DNA of 64,000 nucleotides from Alphaproteobacteria bacterium. Its GTDB lineage: Bacteria; Pseudomonadota; Alphaproteobacteria; CALKHQ01. The stretch spans positions 248,001 through 312,000 of the forward strand of contig JAWKYB010000002.1 of assembly GCA_041396705.1 (NCBI GenBank). Direction: 5' to 3'. Within the stretch, counting starts at the first letter, position 1, and every line of letters begins with the position of its first letter. Under the pieces are notes generated by a model. The model saw nothing but the letters and a program-made list of their open reading frames with translations, did not search any database and was not told where the DNA came from. Shown here piece after piece: positions 16,807 through 25,566 of this stretch. The position numbers and the translations under genes were made by a program.

Positions 16807-17679
16807 CTAGAATGGACGCTCCGTCTCGTCGATCGTCGCCAGCCAGGCATGGTAGTTCTTGATCGAGAAGCGCTGGTATTCGACGCAGTTGTGGACATAG
16901 CTGCCGTCCCGCACCTTCGCGTCGATATAGTCGAACTCTTCCCGGTCGATCGGCTCGAACCGCACGCGATCGCCGGGCCGAAACAACGCCAGCGACTCCC
17001 GGAATGCCCGCAAGCGCTGGTCGCGATCCCAGATCGGCATCGGCGTGCGGGCGAAGATCTGATAGCCGCCGGGCGTCCTGTCCGGGTAGATGCAGGTGAT
17101 CGCGCCGCCGTGCCCGATCGTGCCCTTGGGCGTCCACGTCCGCGGCGGATTGTACTTGGGCGCGATCAGCCGGCTTCGCGGGTCGAGCGGCATTAGCGAA
17201 CACAGGCCCGGCCAGAAGCCGAGGGCGGCCACCCAGTAGTCGCTCGCCGAATGCACCCGCAGCAACTGGTCGAGCCCGGTGAGACCGTTGAGACGCACCA
17301 GATAATCGCCGTCCCACTCCTTCTCGGCGATCTTGGCGCGATAGTCGTCGACGCATTCCCGCGTCCAGGGGTCGAAATACAGCGTCGGCACATAGAACAT
17401 CCGGCTGTCGAGTTCGAGCTCCTCCAGCGAGCCGATCGTTCCGAACAGCGCCATGATCTCGGCAACCACGTCGTCATAGGCGATGCGATCGGGGTCGTAG
17501 CTGACCTGCATCGAGGCCATTTCCGGGATGAGCTCGATGATGCCAGCAATCCCGCCCTGGCGTATGAGCCCGCAAACACTGTGCACCAGGAAGTTCAGAT
17601 CGAAGCTCATTTCGTCGCCGAAATAGACTTCGATGCAGCGGTCTCCGCCCGGGCGGAACACCGGCTCGTCGAAAATCAT
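16807..17679 (-). CDS. pxpB: 5-oxoprolinase subunit PxpB (KipI family)
   Basis: A 290-residue member of the KipI/allophanate-hydrolase subunit 1 family. Features are the N-terminal FRPGGDRCIEVYFGDEMSFD (usual GD..L.VEFG pattern), a central FWPGLCSLMPLDPR, RTWTPKGTIGHGGAITCIYP and GGYQIFARTPMPIWD. The usual members are nearer 220-240 residues, so this one is longer. Its ATG overlaps the PxpA stop by four bases (ATGA), implying translational coupling. It works with PxpA and PxpC in ATP-dependent lactam opening. Confidence 0.92.
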   Translation of the reverse strand: MIFDEPVFRPGGDRCIEVYFGDEMSFDLNFLVHSVCGLIRQGGIAGIIELIPEMASMQVSYDPDRIAYDDVVAEIMALFGTIGSLEELELDSRMFYVPTLYFDPWTRECVDDYRAKIAEKEWDGDYLVRLNGLTGLDQLLRVHSASDYWVAALGFWPGLCSLMPLDPRSRLIAPKYNPPRTWTPKGTIGHGGAITCIYPDRTPGGYQIFARTPMPIWDRDQRLRAFRESLALFRPGDRVRFEPIDREEFDYIDAKVRDGSYVHNCVEYQRFSIKNYHAWLATIDETERPF

Positions 17680-18416
17680 CGCGTCAGCGTGCGGTTCAGC
17701 ATCGGCCCGAGCGCCTCGTACACCGCCTGCGCGACGGCAACGGCTCCGGGCGTGTCGCTGTGCACGCAGATGCTGTCCGCGCGCACCGGCACGTCCTTGC
17801 CGTTGACCGACCGCGTCACGCCCTCGTTGACCGCGCGCATGACGCGCGCCGCCGCTTCCGCCGGCGTGACTGGATCGTGCTGCATGGTGATGATCTGCCA
17901 GCCGCGGTCGTCGTAGTCGAGGTCGGCATAGAACTCGCAGGAATAGGGTATTCCCCGTTCCTTGTAGACGTCCTCCTGGACGCAGTTGGCGAAGCCGATG
18001 ACCGGTACGCCGAACACCTCGGCGGCATCGGCGATCCCGTTCGCGACGTCGGGGTCCTTCATCGCCATGCCGAACAGGGCGCCGTGCGGCTTGAAATGGC
18101 TAAGGGCAACGCCCTCGGCGGCAAGGAATCCCTGCAGGGCGCCGATCTGGTAAAGCACCATCGCGGCCGTTTCGTCGCGGCCGAGCCGGATCTCGCGCCG
18201 GCCGAACCCTTCGCGATCCGGCAGGCCGGGATGCGCACCGATCGCGACGCCGTGCTTCTTCGCCGCCCGGACGGTGCGCCACATCACCCTGGGATCGGAG
18301 GCGTGAAAGCCGCAGGCGACGTTGGCGTGGGTCACAAAGGGCATGCAGGCCTCGTCGTCGCCCATCTTGTAGATGCCGAACGCCTCGCCCATGTCGCAGT
18401 TGATCGTGATCGCCAT
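17676..18416 (-). CDS. pxpA: 5-oxoprolinase subunit PxpA (LamB/YcsF family)
   Basis: A 246-residue LamB/YcsF protein. It begins with TINCDMGEAFGIYKMGDD, the family N-terminus, followed by THANVACGFHASDP, IGAHPGLPDREGFGRR, FKPHGALFG and a late ICVHSDTPGAVAVA. PxpA is the hydrolase-like subunit of ATP-dependent 5-oxoprolinase. The ATG at 18416 is the only start that gives this N-terminus; the frame remains open far upstream only as a shadow of HyuA. It lies 14 bases after hyuA. Confidence 0.94.
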   Translation of the reverse strand: MAITINCDMGEAFGIYKMGDDEACMPFVTHANVACGFHASDPRVMWRTVRAAKKHGVAIGAHPGLPDREGFGRREIRLGRDETAAMVLYQIGALQGFLAAEGVALSHFKPHGALFGMAMKDPDVANGIADAAEVFGVPVIGFANCVQEDVYKERGIPYSCEFYADLDYDDRGWQIITMQHDPVTPAEAAARVMRAVNEGVTRSVNGKDVPVRADSICVHSDTPGAVAVAQAVYEALGPMLNRTLTR

Positions 18417-18430
18417 GGTCCCTCTCCCCG

Positions 18431-20491
18431 CTACCCCAACCGCACCAGATAATTGCCGAGGGCATCCACCTCCGCGCTCTGCCGGTCGAGCAACAGACTG
18501 GTGAATGTCTGCTCTTCGATGATGGCGGGTCCCTCGATCCGAGCGCCGACGCCGAGGGTATCGCCTTCGTAGACCGGGACATCCGTCATGCCGCCAAGGG
18601 AATGGATGTGGACCGGTCGGGTCGACTTCGGTGTCGCCGCACCCGACGTGGCGGTGGCGGACTGCCTCAGATGCAGCGCACGCTGCGTGTTGACGCCGAT
18701 GGCGCGCACCTTCCAGGTCGTGAACTCGACCGTGTCGTCCTCGTCCTTGATCGTGTAGATGCGATAGTGCGTGTCGTGGAACGCCTTCACCAGCCGCTGG
18801 ATGTCCGAGGCCGCGATTGCGCCGCTGTCGAGCTCGAACGGAACTTCGATCTCCCACGACTGATATTCGTAGCGCCCGAGATAGACATATGCGAAGCGCC
18901 GGTCCTCGGGCGCGATGCCGGCCCTGTCGAGAAAAGCGACGCCACGTTGCCGCAAGCCTTCGAGGATCTTGTTCACGCCATCGAGGTCGAAGCGCCGCTG
19001 ATCGGTGTGAAGTGTTGCGCTTTCCTCCCAGCGGACGTCGGAGATCAGCCCGCCGAACGCGCTCAGCCCCGCCGCGAATTTCGGGATCATCAGGCGCTTG
19101 ATCCCCAGCACCGAGGCCATTTCGCCGATATGGCAGGCCGTGGCACCGCCACCGCATACGAGATAGCTGTCGCGCGGGTTGATGCCCTCGCGGATCGTGA
19201 TGTCTTCGATCGCGGTGATCATGTTGTGATTGCTGGTGGTATGGATGGCATAGGCGGCGTCGATCAGGCCGATCGAAAGGGTGTCCGCGATCTTCCGGAC
19301 CGCGGCCTCGGCCGCCGCCCGGTCGAGCCTGATCCGGCCGCCGAGGAAATAATCCGGATCGATGACGCCGAGCACCACATTGGCGTCGGTCACCGTCGGT
19401 TCCTCGCCGCCGAGGCCGTAGCATGCCGGCCCCGGCCGGGCGCCGGCGCTTTGCGGCCCGACCCGCAACAGCCCGCCGACGTCGACCCAGGCGATGCTGC
19501 CGCCGCCGGCGCCGATCGAGCGGACGTCCACCTTCGGGATGCCGAGCATATCGTCGCCGATCATCGCTTCGGCGGTGACGACCAGTTGCCCGCCGCGGAT
19601 CGCCGACACGTCGAAGGTCGTGCCGCCCATGTCGCCGACGATGACGTCCTGCTCGTCGGTCAGGTGCTGCGCGGCGATCGGCGCAAGCGTCGGTCCCGAC
19701 ATCACGCTGTAGATCGGTTTGCGGACGATCTCGTCGGGCGGCATCATGCCGCCGACGCAGTTTGCCATGAGCAGTTCGCGCGTGTAGCCGGCCGTCTGCA
19801 GGGCTTCCTGCAGGACCTGCACGTAGGAGCTGACGATCGGGCTCAGGCTGGCGTCGATGACCGCCGAGATCGCGCGACGATATTCGCGGGGGATCGGGTT
19901 GAGCTCGTGGCTGAGCGTGACCGGGACGCCCGGCCATTCGGCCCGGATGATCTCACGCACCCTGCGCTCGTGCGCGCCGTTGGCGATCGACCAGAGAAAG
20001 CAGACGCCGACGGCCTCCACGCCCACCTTGCGGAAATGGGCGATCGCCGCATGGACGTCGGCCTCGTCGAGCGGCACAAGCTCGCTGCCGTCGGCCGCGA
20101 TCCGACCGCGCACGGTACACGTGCGGTTGCGCGGCACATAGGGTTCGGGATAGCGCAGCCGCCATTCGAAGGAGCGCTTCCTCGGCGCCTCGCGCAGCGT
20201 CAGTGTGTCGGGGAAGCCGGCGTTGGTGACGAAGCCGACCGGCCGGGTCTTGCCCTCGACGAGCGCATTTGTCGAAACGGTCGAGCCGTGCACGATGGAC
20301 TCGACCCTGCCGAGGAAGCTGCGCAGATCGAGGCCGTAATGCTCGGCCGCGACTTCAAGGACATCGATGAAACCGCGCTCGAAGGAACCGGGCGTCGACG
20401 GCGCCTTGAACACGCGCAATGCACCGGTCGCGTCGGCAACCACGCAGTCGGTGAAGGTGCCGCCGATGTCGATGCAGAGCCGATAGCTCAA
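18431..20491 (-). CDS. hyuA: hydantoinase/5-oxoprolinase subunit A (HyuA family)
   Basis: A 686-residue ATP-dependent hydantoinase/oxoprolinase A subunit. The N-terminal phosphate motif LCIDIGGTFTDCVV, the hydantoinase-A domain motif VGDMGGTTFDVSAI near residue 290, GAGGGSIAWVD and YLVCGGGATACHIGEMA are all present. No ATG suits the N-terminus. The TTG at 20491 overlaps the hyuB stop by four bases (TTGA), mimicking the usual ATGA coupling and giving the start SYRLCIDIGG. With HyuB it should open a five-membered imide or lactam ring using ATP. Confidence 0.93.
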   Translation of the reverse strand: MSYRLCIDIGGTFTDCVVADATGALRVFKAPSTPGSFERGFIDVLEVAAEHYGLDLRSFLGRVESIVHGSTVSTNALVEGKTRPVGFVTNAGFPDTLTLREAPRKRSFEWRLRYPEPYVPRNRTCTVRGRIAADGSELVPLDEADVHAAIAHFRKVGVEAVGVCFLWSIANGAHERRVREIIRAEWPGVPVTLSHELNPIPREYRRAISAVIDASLSPIVSSYVQVLQEALQTAGYTRELLMANCVGGMMPPDEIVRKPIYSVMSGPTLAPIAAQHLTDEQDVIVGDMGGTTFDVSAIRGGQLVVTAEAMIGDDMLGIPKVDVRSIGAGGGSIAWVDVGGLLRVGPQSAGARPGPACYGLGGEEPTVTDANVVLGVIDPDYFLGGRIRLDRAAAEAAVRKIADTLSIGLIDAAYAIHTTSNHNMITAIEDITIREGINPRDSYLVCGGGATACHIGEMASVLGIKRLMIPKFAAGLSAFGGLISDVRWEESATLHTDQRRFDLDGVNKILEGLRQRGVAFLDRAGIAPEDRRFAYVYLGRYEYQSWEIEVPFELDSGAIAASDIQRLVKAFHDTHYRIYTIKDEDDTVEFTTWKVRAIGVNTQRALHLRQSATATSGAATPKSTRPVHIHSLGGMTDVPVYEGDTLGVGARIEGPAIIEEQTFTSLLLDRQSAEVDALGNYLVRLG

Positions 20492-22314
20492 CGCGCCGTC
20501 CTCCGCGCCCGGCGCAGCGCATCGGTGTCGGCAGCGTTCACCTGGTAGTCGACGCCGTTGCCGGCGAGTTCGAGCACCACGCCATAGACCTCGCGGGCCC
20601 GGCCGGCCGTGAGCCAGCCGCGGTTCACGGTTGCCGCCACCTTCTCCGGCGGCCGGTCGAGCGGATCGCCGTACCCGCCCCCGGCGCCGGTCACCGACAT
20701 GACGGCCTCGCCCGGCCTGCAGACGACCTGATTGAACCCGGGCAGTTGCTCGACGGTGCCGTCGGCCTTGCGATGGAAATTGCGCGCCGGCGCACCGTCC
20801 AGCCCGGACAGCACGCCGCGGGCCGGGTTGATCTCGCCGTCGCTGCAATAGATCACGGTGACATCGTCGTTGGCGATCGGGCCGTAGATCAGCTTGACGC
20901 CCGGCGCGCCGTCGAACTCGCCGCAGCCGAGGGTATCCTGCTCCAGCCAGCGCCCCTCGACGACGATCGGATACATGGACTCGTCGACCTCGACGGAATC
21001 GAGCACGATCATGCCGCCGTTGTCGGCGCCGCAGAACGTGATCCAGCCGTCATAGCCCTGCAGCCCGGGCCCCGCCGCGTAGCCGATGAACATCTGGTTG
21101 ACGTAGGGCTGGTCGTCCTTGCGCGAGTCCACGCCGGAGATCACCGCCATGCCGATCGGCTGCATGTAGCCGCCCTCCGCCATGCCGAACGGCTTGCCCA
21201 TCTGGGCGAAGCAGCTCGCCACCGCCGCCACCAGCCGGTCGTTGACGTTGGTGGTCGCGACCGATGTGCCGACGGGATATTTGGGCCGGCCAACCACGCA
21301 GTTGTCGCGCAGCAGCACATCGATGCGGCTTGCGCTGCCCTCGTTGTGCGGAATCGTCGAGTCGAGATTGTAGAACACGCCGATGCGGCAGGAGCCGGAG
21401 GCGGTCGCCTCCGAGAGGTTGATGCCCCCCGGCACGCAGTCGATGTTGTCGCGCGCGTCGACGGTGATCCGGCCCTCGTCCGGGTCCACGGTCACCGAGA
21501 CGCGTACGGGCACGCCGTCGTCGGCGACCGTCGGCACCGGATCGTGCCGCGTCTCATAGGTCCAGGTTCCCTTGGGGAACGCGCGGATCGCCGCGATCGC
21601 GCGGCGCTTGCCGTATTCCAGCCACTCCTCGACGAAGGACTTGATCGTATCCTTGCCGTAGCGCTCGACCAGTTCCTTGAGCCGGCGCTCGCCCGTCCGA
21701 CAGGCACCGACCTGGGCCTGGTAGTCGCCGTACCAGATGTTGTTGACCCGGATTTTCATCCGCCCCATGCGGATGATGTCCTCCAGGTCCTTGTAGTCCC
21801 GCTGGATGCGCACGCAGGGAAAGTGCATGCCTTCCTCGTAGACGGTGCGCGCATACGGAAGATAGGTGGTCGGGATCGGCGCACCGACATCGGCATGGTG
21901 GGACCGCGACAGCGACCAGAACAGCGGCTCGCCGTCGCAATAGACCGGCACGCAAAGCGTCATGTCCGCGTGGTGCGTGGTGCCCGTGTAGGGGCAGTTG
22001 TTGATGAAGGCGTCGCCTTCGGCAATGTCGCCGAAGAACTCCGTGATCGGCCGCGTGGTCAGATCCAGCGCAGTGATGTGGATCGGGATGCCCTCCTCCA
22101 CCGAGATCAGGCGGTGGTCGTAGGTCAGCAGCCCGCAGGACATATCGCGGGCATTCTTGATCACGGCCGAGCGGCTCGCCTTCATCACGGTATTGGTCAT
22201 TTCCCGGATGATGGCCTCGAAGCGGCTCGACAGCACGGACATGAGGAACGGGTCGATGCTCTGTCCCGCCGTCGCGGCGCTATCCTGCGGGGGATCGGTC
22301 CGCGTCTCGCTCAT
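20488..22314 (-). CDS. hyuB: hydantoinase/5-oxoprolinase subunit B (HyuB family)
   Basis: A 608-residue HyuB protein. Typical features are IDPFLMSVLSSRFEAIIREM near the start, CGLLTYDHRLISVEEGIPIH, FINNCPYTGTTHHADMTLC, SLSRSHHADVGAP and a C-terminal SVTGAGGGYGDPLDRPPEKV. The ATG at 22314 was chosen because AGGAGAGCGAGA precedes it. It couples directly to hyuA and follows the PotC-like permease by 31 bases, tying ring opening to uptake in one operon. Confidence 0.94.
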   Translation of the reverse strand: MSETRTDPPQDSAATAGQSIDPFLMSVLSSRFEAIIREMTNTVMKASRSAVIKNARDMSCGLLTYDHRLISVEEGIPIHITALDLTTRPITEFFGDIAEGDAFINNCPYTGTTHHADMTLCVPVYCDGEPLFWSLSRSHHADVGAPIPTTYLPYARTVYEEGMHFPCVRIQRDYKDLEDIIRMGRMKIRVNNIWYGDYQAQVGACRTGERRLKELVERYGKDTIKSFVEEWLEYGKRRAIAAIRAFPKGTWTYETRHDPVPTVADDGVPVRVSVTVDPDEGRITVDARDNIDCVPGGINLSEATASGSCRIGVFYNLDSTIPHNEGSASRIDVLLRDNCVVGRPKYPVGTSVATTNVNDRLVAAVASCFAQMGKPFGMAEGGYMQPIGMAVISGVDSRKDDQPYVNQMFIGYAAGPGLQGYDGWITFCGADNGGMIVLDSVEVDESMYPIVVEGRWLEQDTLGCGEFDGAPGVKLIYGPIANDDVTVIYCSDGEINPARGVLSGLDGAPARNFHRKADGTVEQLPGFNQVVCRPGEAVMSVTGAGGGYGDPLDRPPEKVAATVNRGWLTAGRAREVYGVVLELAGNGVDYQVNAADTDALRRARRTAR

Positions 22315-22345
22315 CGCAATCTCGCTCTCCTGCCTCGGGCCGGCC

Positions 22346-23194
22346 CTACGTCTGCCGTGTCGCACGACGCAGCGAGATCGTCATCAGCAGCAGGTAGCCG
22401 GCGACGACCACGAACGAAAGCAACGTCGTCAGTGTGCCCAGCGCATAGAGCGTCGGCGTGATCCGGGTCGTGACCGAGGCCATCACCATGACCGGCAAGG
22501 TCTGCTCGTTGCCGGTGATCAGCAGGCTGCGCTGGAACTCGTCGAGGGACAGCGTGAAGGCGAACAGCATCGAGGTCAGCACCGCCGGCTGCATGATCGG
22601 CAGGGTCACGTGCCGAAAGGTCTGCCACCGGTTGGCGCCGAGCGTGAGCGCCGCGTCCTCGAGCGTCTTGTCGAAGCGGTTGAAGAACATCAGGAAGACG
22701 ACCAACGAGAAGGGCAGCGTCCACACGACGTGCACGGCAAGGCCGGTGGTCATCCAGTGCGGGACGATGTCGAGCGACTGGATGATCAGCGCGGTCCCCA
22801 GGCTGACGGTAATGCCCGGCACGATGATGCCCAGCAGCCAGACATAGAATACCGCGCCGGACCCGCGGAAGCCGCGGCGGAAGGCCTGGGCGGCCATCAG
22901 CGCGAAGACGGTCGAGATTATCAGCGTCGTGAAGGCGAGGACCAGCGAACGCTGCAGCGCGCCGAGATAGTCGCCGAGAAACTCGCCGACATCGCTGTAC
23001 TCGGTGATCTCGCCGGGATGGAAGAGCTTCCAGTACCAGATCGAGCTCACGCCCTGCATCGGGAATGTGTGCCCGCCGCGCGGCCCCTGGAAGGAAAGCA
23101 CGGCCATGATGATGAACGGGAAGTACAGGACCGCGAGGATGAAACCGAGATAGAGGAAGGCGATCGGGCGGGTGAGTTTGTAGAAGCTGGGCAT
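22346..23194 (-). CDS. polyamine-type ABC transporter permease (PotC family)
   Basis: A 282-residue inner-membrane permease with six predicted transmembrane segments. The cytoplasmic EAA loop reads LEDAALTLGANRWQTFRHVTLP near residue 185, which contacts the ATPase. PotC-like features include YFPFIIMAVLSF at the N-terminus. The ATG at 23194 starts just before the first helix and lies seven bases after the PotB stop; a TTG nine codons upstream is less likely. It is the second channel subunit of the importer. Confidence 0.91.
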   Translation of the reverse strand: MPSFYKLTRPIAFLYLGFILAVLYFPFIIMAVLSFQGPRGGHTFPMQGVSSIWYWKLFHPGEITEYSDVGEFLGDYLGALQRSLVLAFTTLIISTVFALMAAQAFRRGFRGSGAVFYVWLLGIIVPGITVSLGTALIIQSLDIVPHWMTTGLAVHVVWTLPFSLVVFLMFFNRFDKTLEDAALTLGANRWQTFRHVTLPIMQPAVLTSMLFAFTLSLDEFQRSLLITGNEQTLPVMVMASVTTRITPTLYALGTLTTLLSFVVVAGYLLLMTISLRRATRQT

Positions 23195-23201
23195 GGCGAC
23201 G

Positions 23202-24119
23202 CTACACCTTGCGCAGGTCAAAGAACCGCAGCATCAGCGACACGGTGACCAGGGTCAGGATTATCAGTAGGACGGCGATCGCCGAAGCCGACGCCCACTG
23301 GAAGATGTCGATCTGTCTGAGGATCAGGCCCGCAAGCATCGGGTTCTGCGCGCCGCCGATCACCCGCTCGGTGAAGAACTCGCCCATCCCGAGCACCACG
23401 ACGAACAGCGAACCGGCCATCAGTCCCGGCTTGGTCTGCGGCAGGATGACAAGGAAGAACGTCTTGAAGGGCGTGGCGCCGAGGACTGCGGCGGCGGAAA
23501 CCACGTCTTCCTCGATCCGCCGCATGCTGTAGAACAGCGGCCCGATCATGAAGACGAGATACAGGAACCACAGCGCCACCATCATCGAATACGGGCTGTA
23601 GAGCAGAATCTCGATCGGCTCGCTCGTGATGTTGAGCGTCAGGAGCATGGAGTTGACCACGCCCTCGCGGCCGAACATCGGCAGCCACGTGATCGTTCGG
23701 GTCAGATAGCTGGTCCAGAACGGCACGATGCACAGGAGAAGTATGCCCGTCTGCCAGCGCTCGTCCTTGATCACACGCCAGATGAAGTAGGCCGCCGGAT
23801 AGGCGAGGACGATCACGCCGGCCAGGGCCATCAGGATGACCTCGTACGTCCACAGCGTGATGCTCCAGAACGTCTCGCTGGTCAGCTGCTTCACATAGTT
23901 GTCGATGTTGTAGTCCGGTCGCAGCCCGGAGAATCCGGCCTTCCAGAAGCTGAACAGAACGATGCTGCCGAGCGGCACGCCGACGAACAGCACCATCCAG
24001 ACGGTCCCGGGCAGCAACAGCAGCCAGCTGCCGATCCGCGGGTGGCGGTCGACGAACGAAGCGCCCGCCACCGGACTCGCGGCGATCGGCTGCCGTTCCA
24101 GATTGCTCGCTTCCGCCAT
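23202..24119 (-). CDS. polyamine-type ABC transporter permease (PotB family)
   Basis: A 305-residue permease with six predicted transmembrane segments. The N-terminal 30 residues are cytoplasmic, then LLLPGTVWMVLFVGVPLGSI begins helix 1. The EAA loop is EEDVVSAAAVLGATPFKTFFLVILP. It pairs with the PotC-like protein downstream (7-base gap) and follows the binding-protein gene after a gap with a stable hairpin. Confidence 0.91.
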   Translation of the reverse strand: MAEASNLERQPIAASPVAGASFVDRHPRIGSWLLLLPGTVWMVLFVGVPLGSIVLFSFWKAGFSGLRPDYNIDNYVKQLTSETFWSITLWTYEVILMALAGVIVLAYPAAYFIWRVIKDERWQTGILLLCIVPFWTSYLTRTITWLPMFGREGVVNSMLLTLNITSEPIEILLYSPYSMMVALWFLYLVFMIGPLFYSMRRIEEDVVSAAAVLGATPFKTFFLVILPQTKPGLMAGSLFVVVLGMGEFFTERVIGGAQNPMLAGLILRQIDIFQWASASAIAVLLIILTLVTVSLMLRFFDLRKV

Positions 24120-24146
24120 GGCCCGGGCGCCCGTCTGTCAAGCAAC

Positions 24147-24178
24147 CGGAGGCCCGCCGCAGCGGCGGGGCCTCCGGC
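24147..24178 (-). terminator. intra-operon hairpin between binding protein and PotB genes
   Basis: CCGGAGGCCCGCCGC and GCGGCGGGGCCTCCGG form a stem of about 15 pairs with a single bulged base and a tiny loop. It lies 34 bases after the binding-protein stop (reading leftward) and is followed by GGTTGCTTG rather than a T run. Such hairpins often protect the binding-protein message and reduce read-through to permease genes. Confidence 0.6.
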
Positions 24179-24212
24179 ATTTGTGGTCTGCTAGTTCACG
24201 GTCCGAACCGGC

Positions 24213-25520
24213 CTAGGCAGCGAGGAAGTCGTTCCAGCGCTCGGCGTAGTAGTCCGGATCATCGGGCCACACCATCCAGTGCATGATGTTGCTCCAGCGC
24301 TTGGCGAACGAGCCGGTGTCCCGCCCGCGGATCGGCCAGCCGGGTTTCGGATCCTCGCTGGCGCCGCCGTTGTACCACCAGTCGTAGTCGTTGAATTCGC
24401 CGTCCGGATCGGTGTTCTTGCTGTTCTTGAGGTAGTTCTCGCAGCTCGTCGTCGGCGAGTAGTAGCCCTGCGGCGCGACCTGCGCGCCCCACCAGCCCTC
24501 GAGACAGAAGTTCACATAGTCGATCGCCGCCTGCAGGTTCGGCGTATCCTTGGCGACCGCCACCCCGTGGAACCACGCGGTGAAACCTTCCTTCGGGAAC
24601 GCGTATTTGCAGATGACGCCCTGCTTCTTGACGTCCTCGACGACCGGGTTCCAGGCGTCGGCGAGCCAGATCTCGCCGGAGGCGAGCATGTTGACGCACT
24701 GGCCATAGTCTTCCCAGATCGCGCGGAACTGGCCATCCTGCTTGCGCTCGATCAGGAACTCGATGACCGCATCGACCTCTTCGTTGGTCATGTTGGCGGT
24801 GTTTTCGATCTGGGCCAGGCCGTTCTTCTTCATGAAGCCGGCACACCAGCCGGGGGTCAGCAGGCTGTCGTTGAGGATGCCGACCTTGCCCTTGAACCTG
24901 GGATCGACCAGCGCGCCCCAGCTGTCGATGTCCTCGCCGATCAGGTCGAGGCGGTAGCCGATCGAATCGCAGTTGAAGAACTGCGGCACCAGCTTGAACT
25001 CCGTCTGCGCCTGCGGGTCGACCCAGATCTCCGCCAGCGGCCAGCCCGATCCCGCGTCGTAGCCGAGCGCCGAGGTGCTGGTGAACAGGTCGCGGGCATC
25101 GGCCCATGTCGGCACCTTGTCCACCGGAATCGGCTGCAGCAGCCCGGTGTTCCACAGCGCCGCATTGCGGTTGGCGTTCGTCTCGTTGGTGTCGTAGTTG
25201 CGGTAGCCGCCGGCGAGCCACTCGGTGATCATCGGGGTCAGGCCGGCGACCTTGCCGATGGTCTCATGCCCGCTCCGCCGCGCGAACTCGTTCAGGAAGC
25301 GGTCCTGAACCGAGACCCCGAGGCCGATCGTACGAAGCTGCAGCCCGGTGGATGCGGCCGACTCGCCCTCCGGCAGATCGTCCCAAGGCATGCGGTCGGC
25401 CGCCGCCGCGCTGTCGAGCACGGTCAGGCCGCCGAGCCCGGTCACCCCGAGCGCCGCCCCGGCGGCCAAGCCCGACTTCAGCGTATCGCGTCGCGTGAGA
25501 TTCCTGCGCAGATCCTTCAT
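24213..25520 (-). CDS. Tat-exported substrate-binding protein (PotD-like)
   Basis: A 435-residue solute-binding protein. The N-terminus has a twin-arginine signal, NLTRRDTLKSGLAAGAALG, followed by a hydrophobic core, so it is likely exported folded. The mature part shows extracellular binding-protein family 1 features (PQFFNCDSIGYRLDLIGE, WGALVDPRFKGKVGILND, GEIWLADAWNPVVEDVKKQG). GGAGGGAGGGACGAG precedes the ATG. At over 430 residues it is longer than E. coli PotD (about 350). The ligand is probably a cyclic or amine-containing compound processed by HyuAB or PxpABC (inference). Confidence 0.92.
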   Translation of the reverse strand: MKDLRRNLTRRDTLKSGLAAGAALGVTGLGGLTVLDSAAAADRMPWDDLPEGESAASTGLQLRTIGLGVSVQDRFLNEFARRSGHETIGKVAGLTPMITEWLAGGYRNYDTNETNANRNAALWNTGLLQPIPVDKVPTWADARDLFTSTSALGYDAGSGWPLAEIWVDPQAQTEFKLVPQFFNCDSIGYRLDLIGEDIDSWGALVDPRFKGKVGILNDSLLTPGWCAGFMKKNGLAQIENTANMTNEEVDAVIEFLIERKQDGQFRAIWEDYGQCVNMLASGEIWLADAWNPVVEDVKKQGVICKYAFPKEGFTAWFHGVAVAKDTPNLQAAIDYVNFCLEGWWGAQVAPQGYYSPTTSCENYLKNSKNTDPDGEFNDYDWWYNGGASEDPKPGWPIRGRDTGSFAKRWSNIMHWMVWPDDPDYYAERWNDFLAA

Positions 25521-25566
25521 CTCGTCCCTCCCTCCTAAACGCCGTTCGCTCAGGTCGTCCTTTCAA

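Noticed and set aside
18602..20548. A 648-codon open frame on the plus strand opposite hyuA
   Set aside because: It is the antisense shadow of a well-supported HyuA gene in very GC-rich DNA; composition is His/Asp/Arg-rich and no family motif or ribosome site is present.
20746..22461. A 571-codon plus-strand frame opposite hyuB
   Set aside because: Antisense shadow of HyuB with low-complexity composition; no start context.
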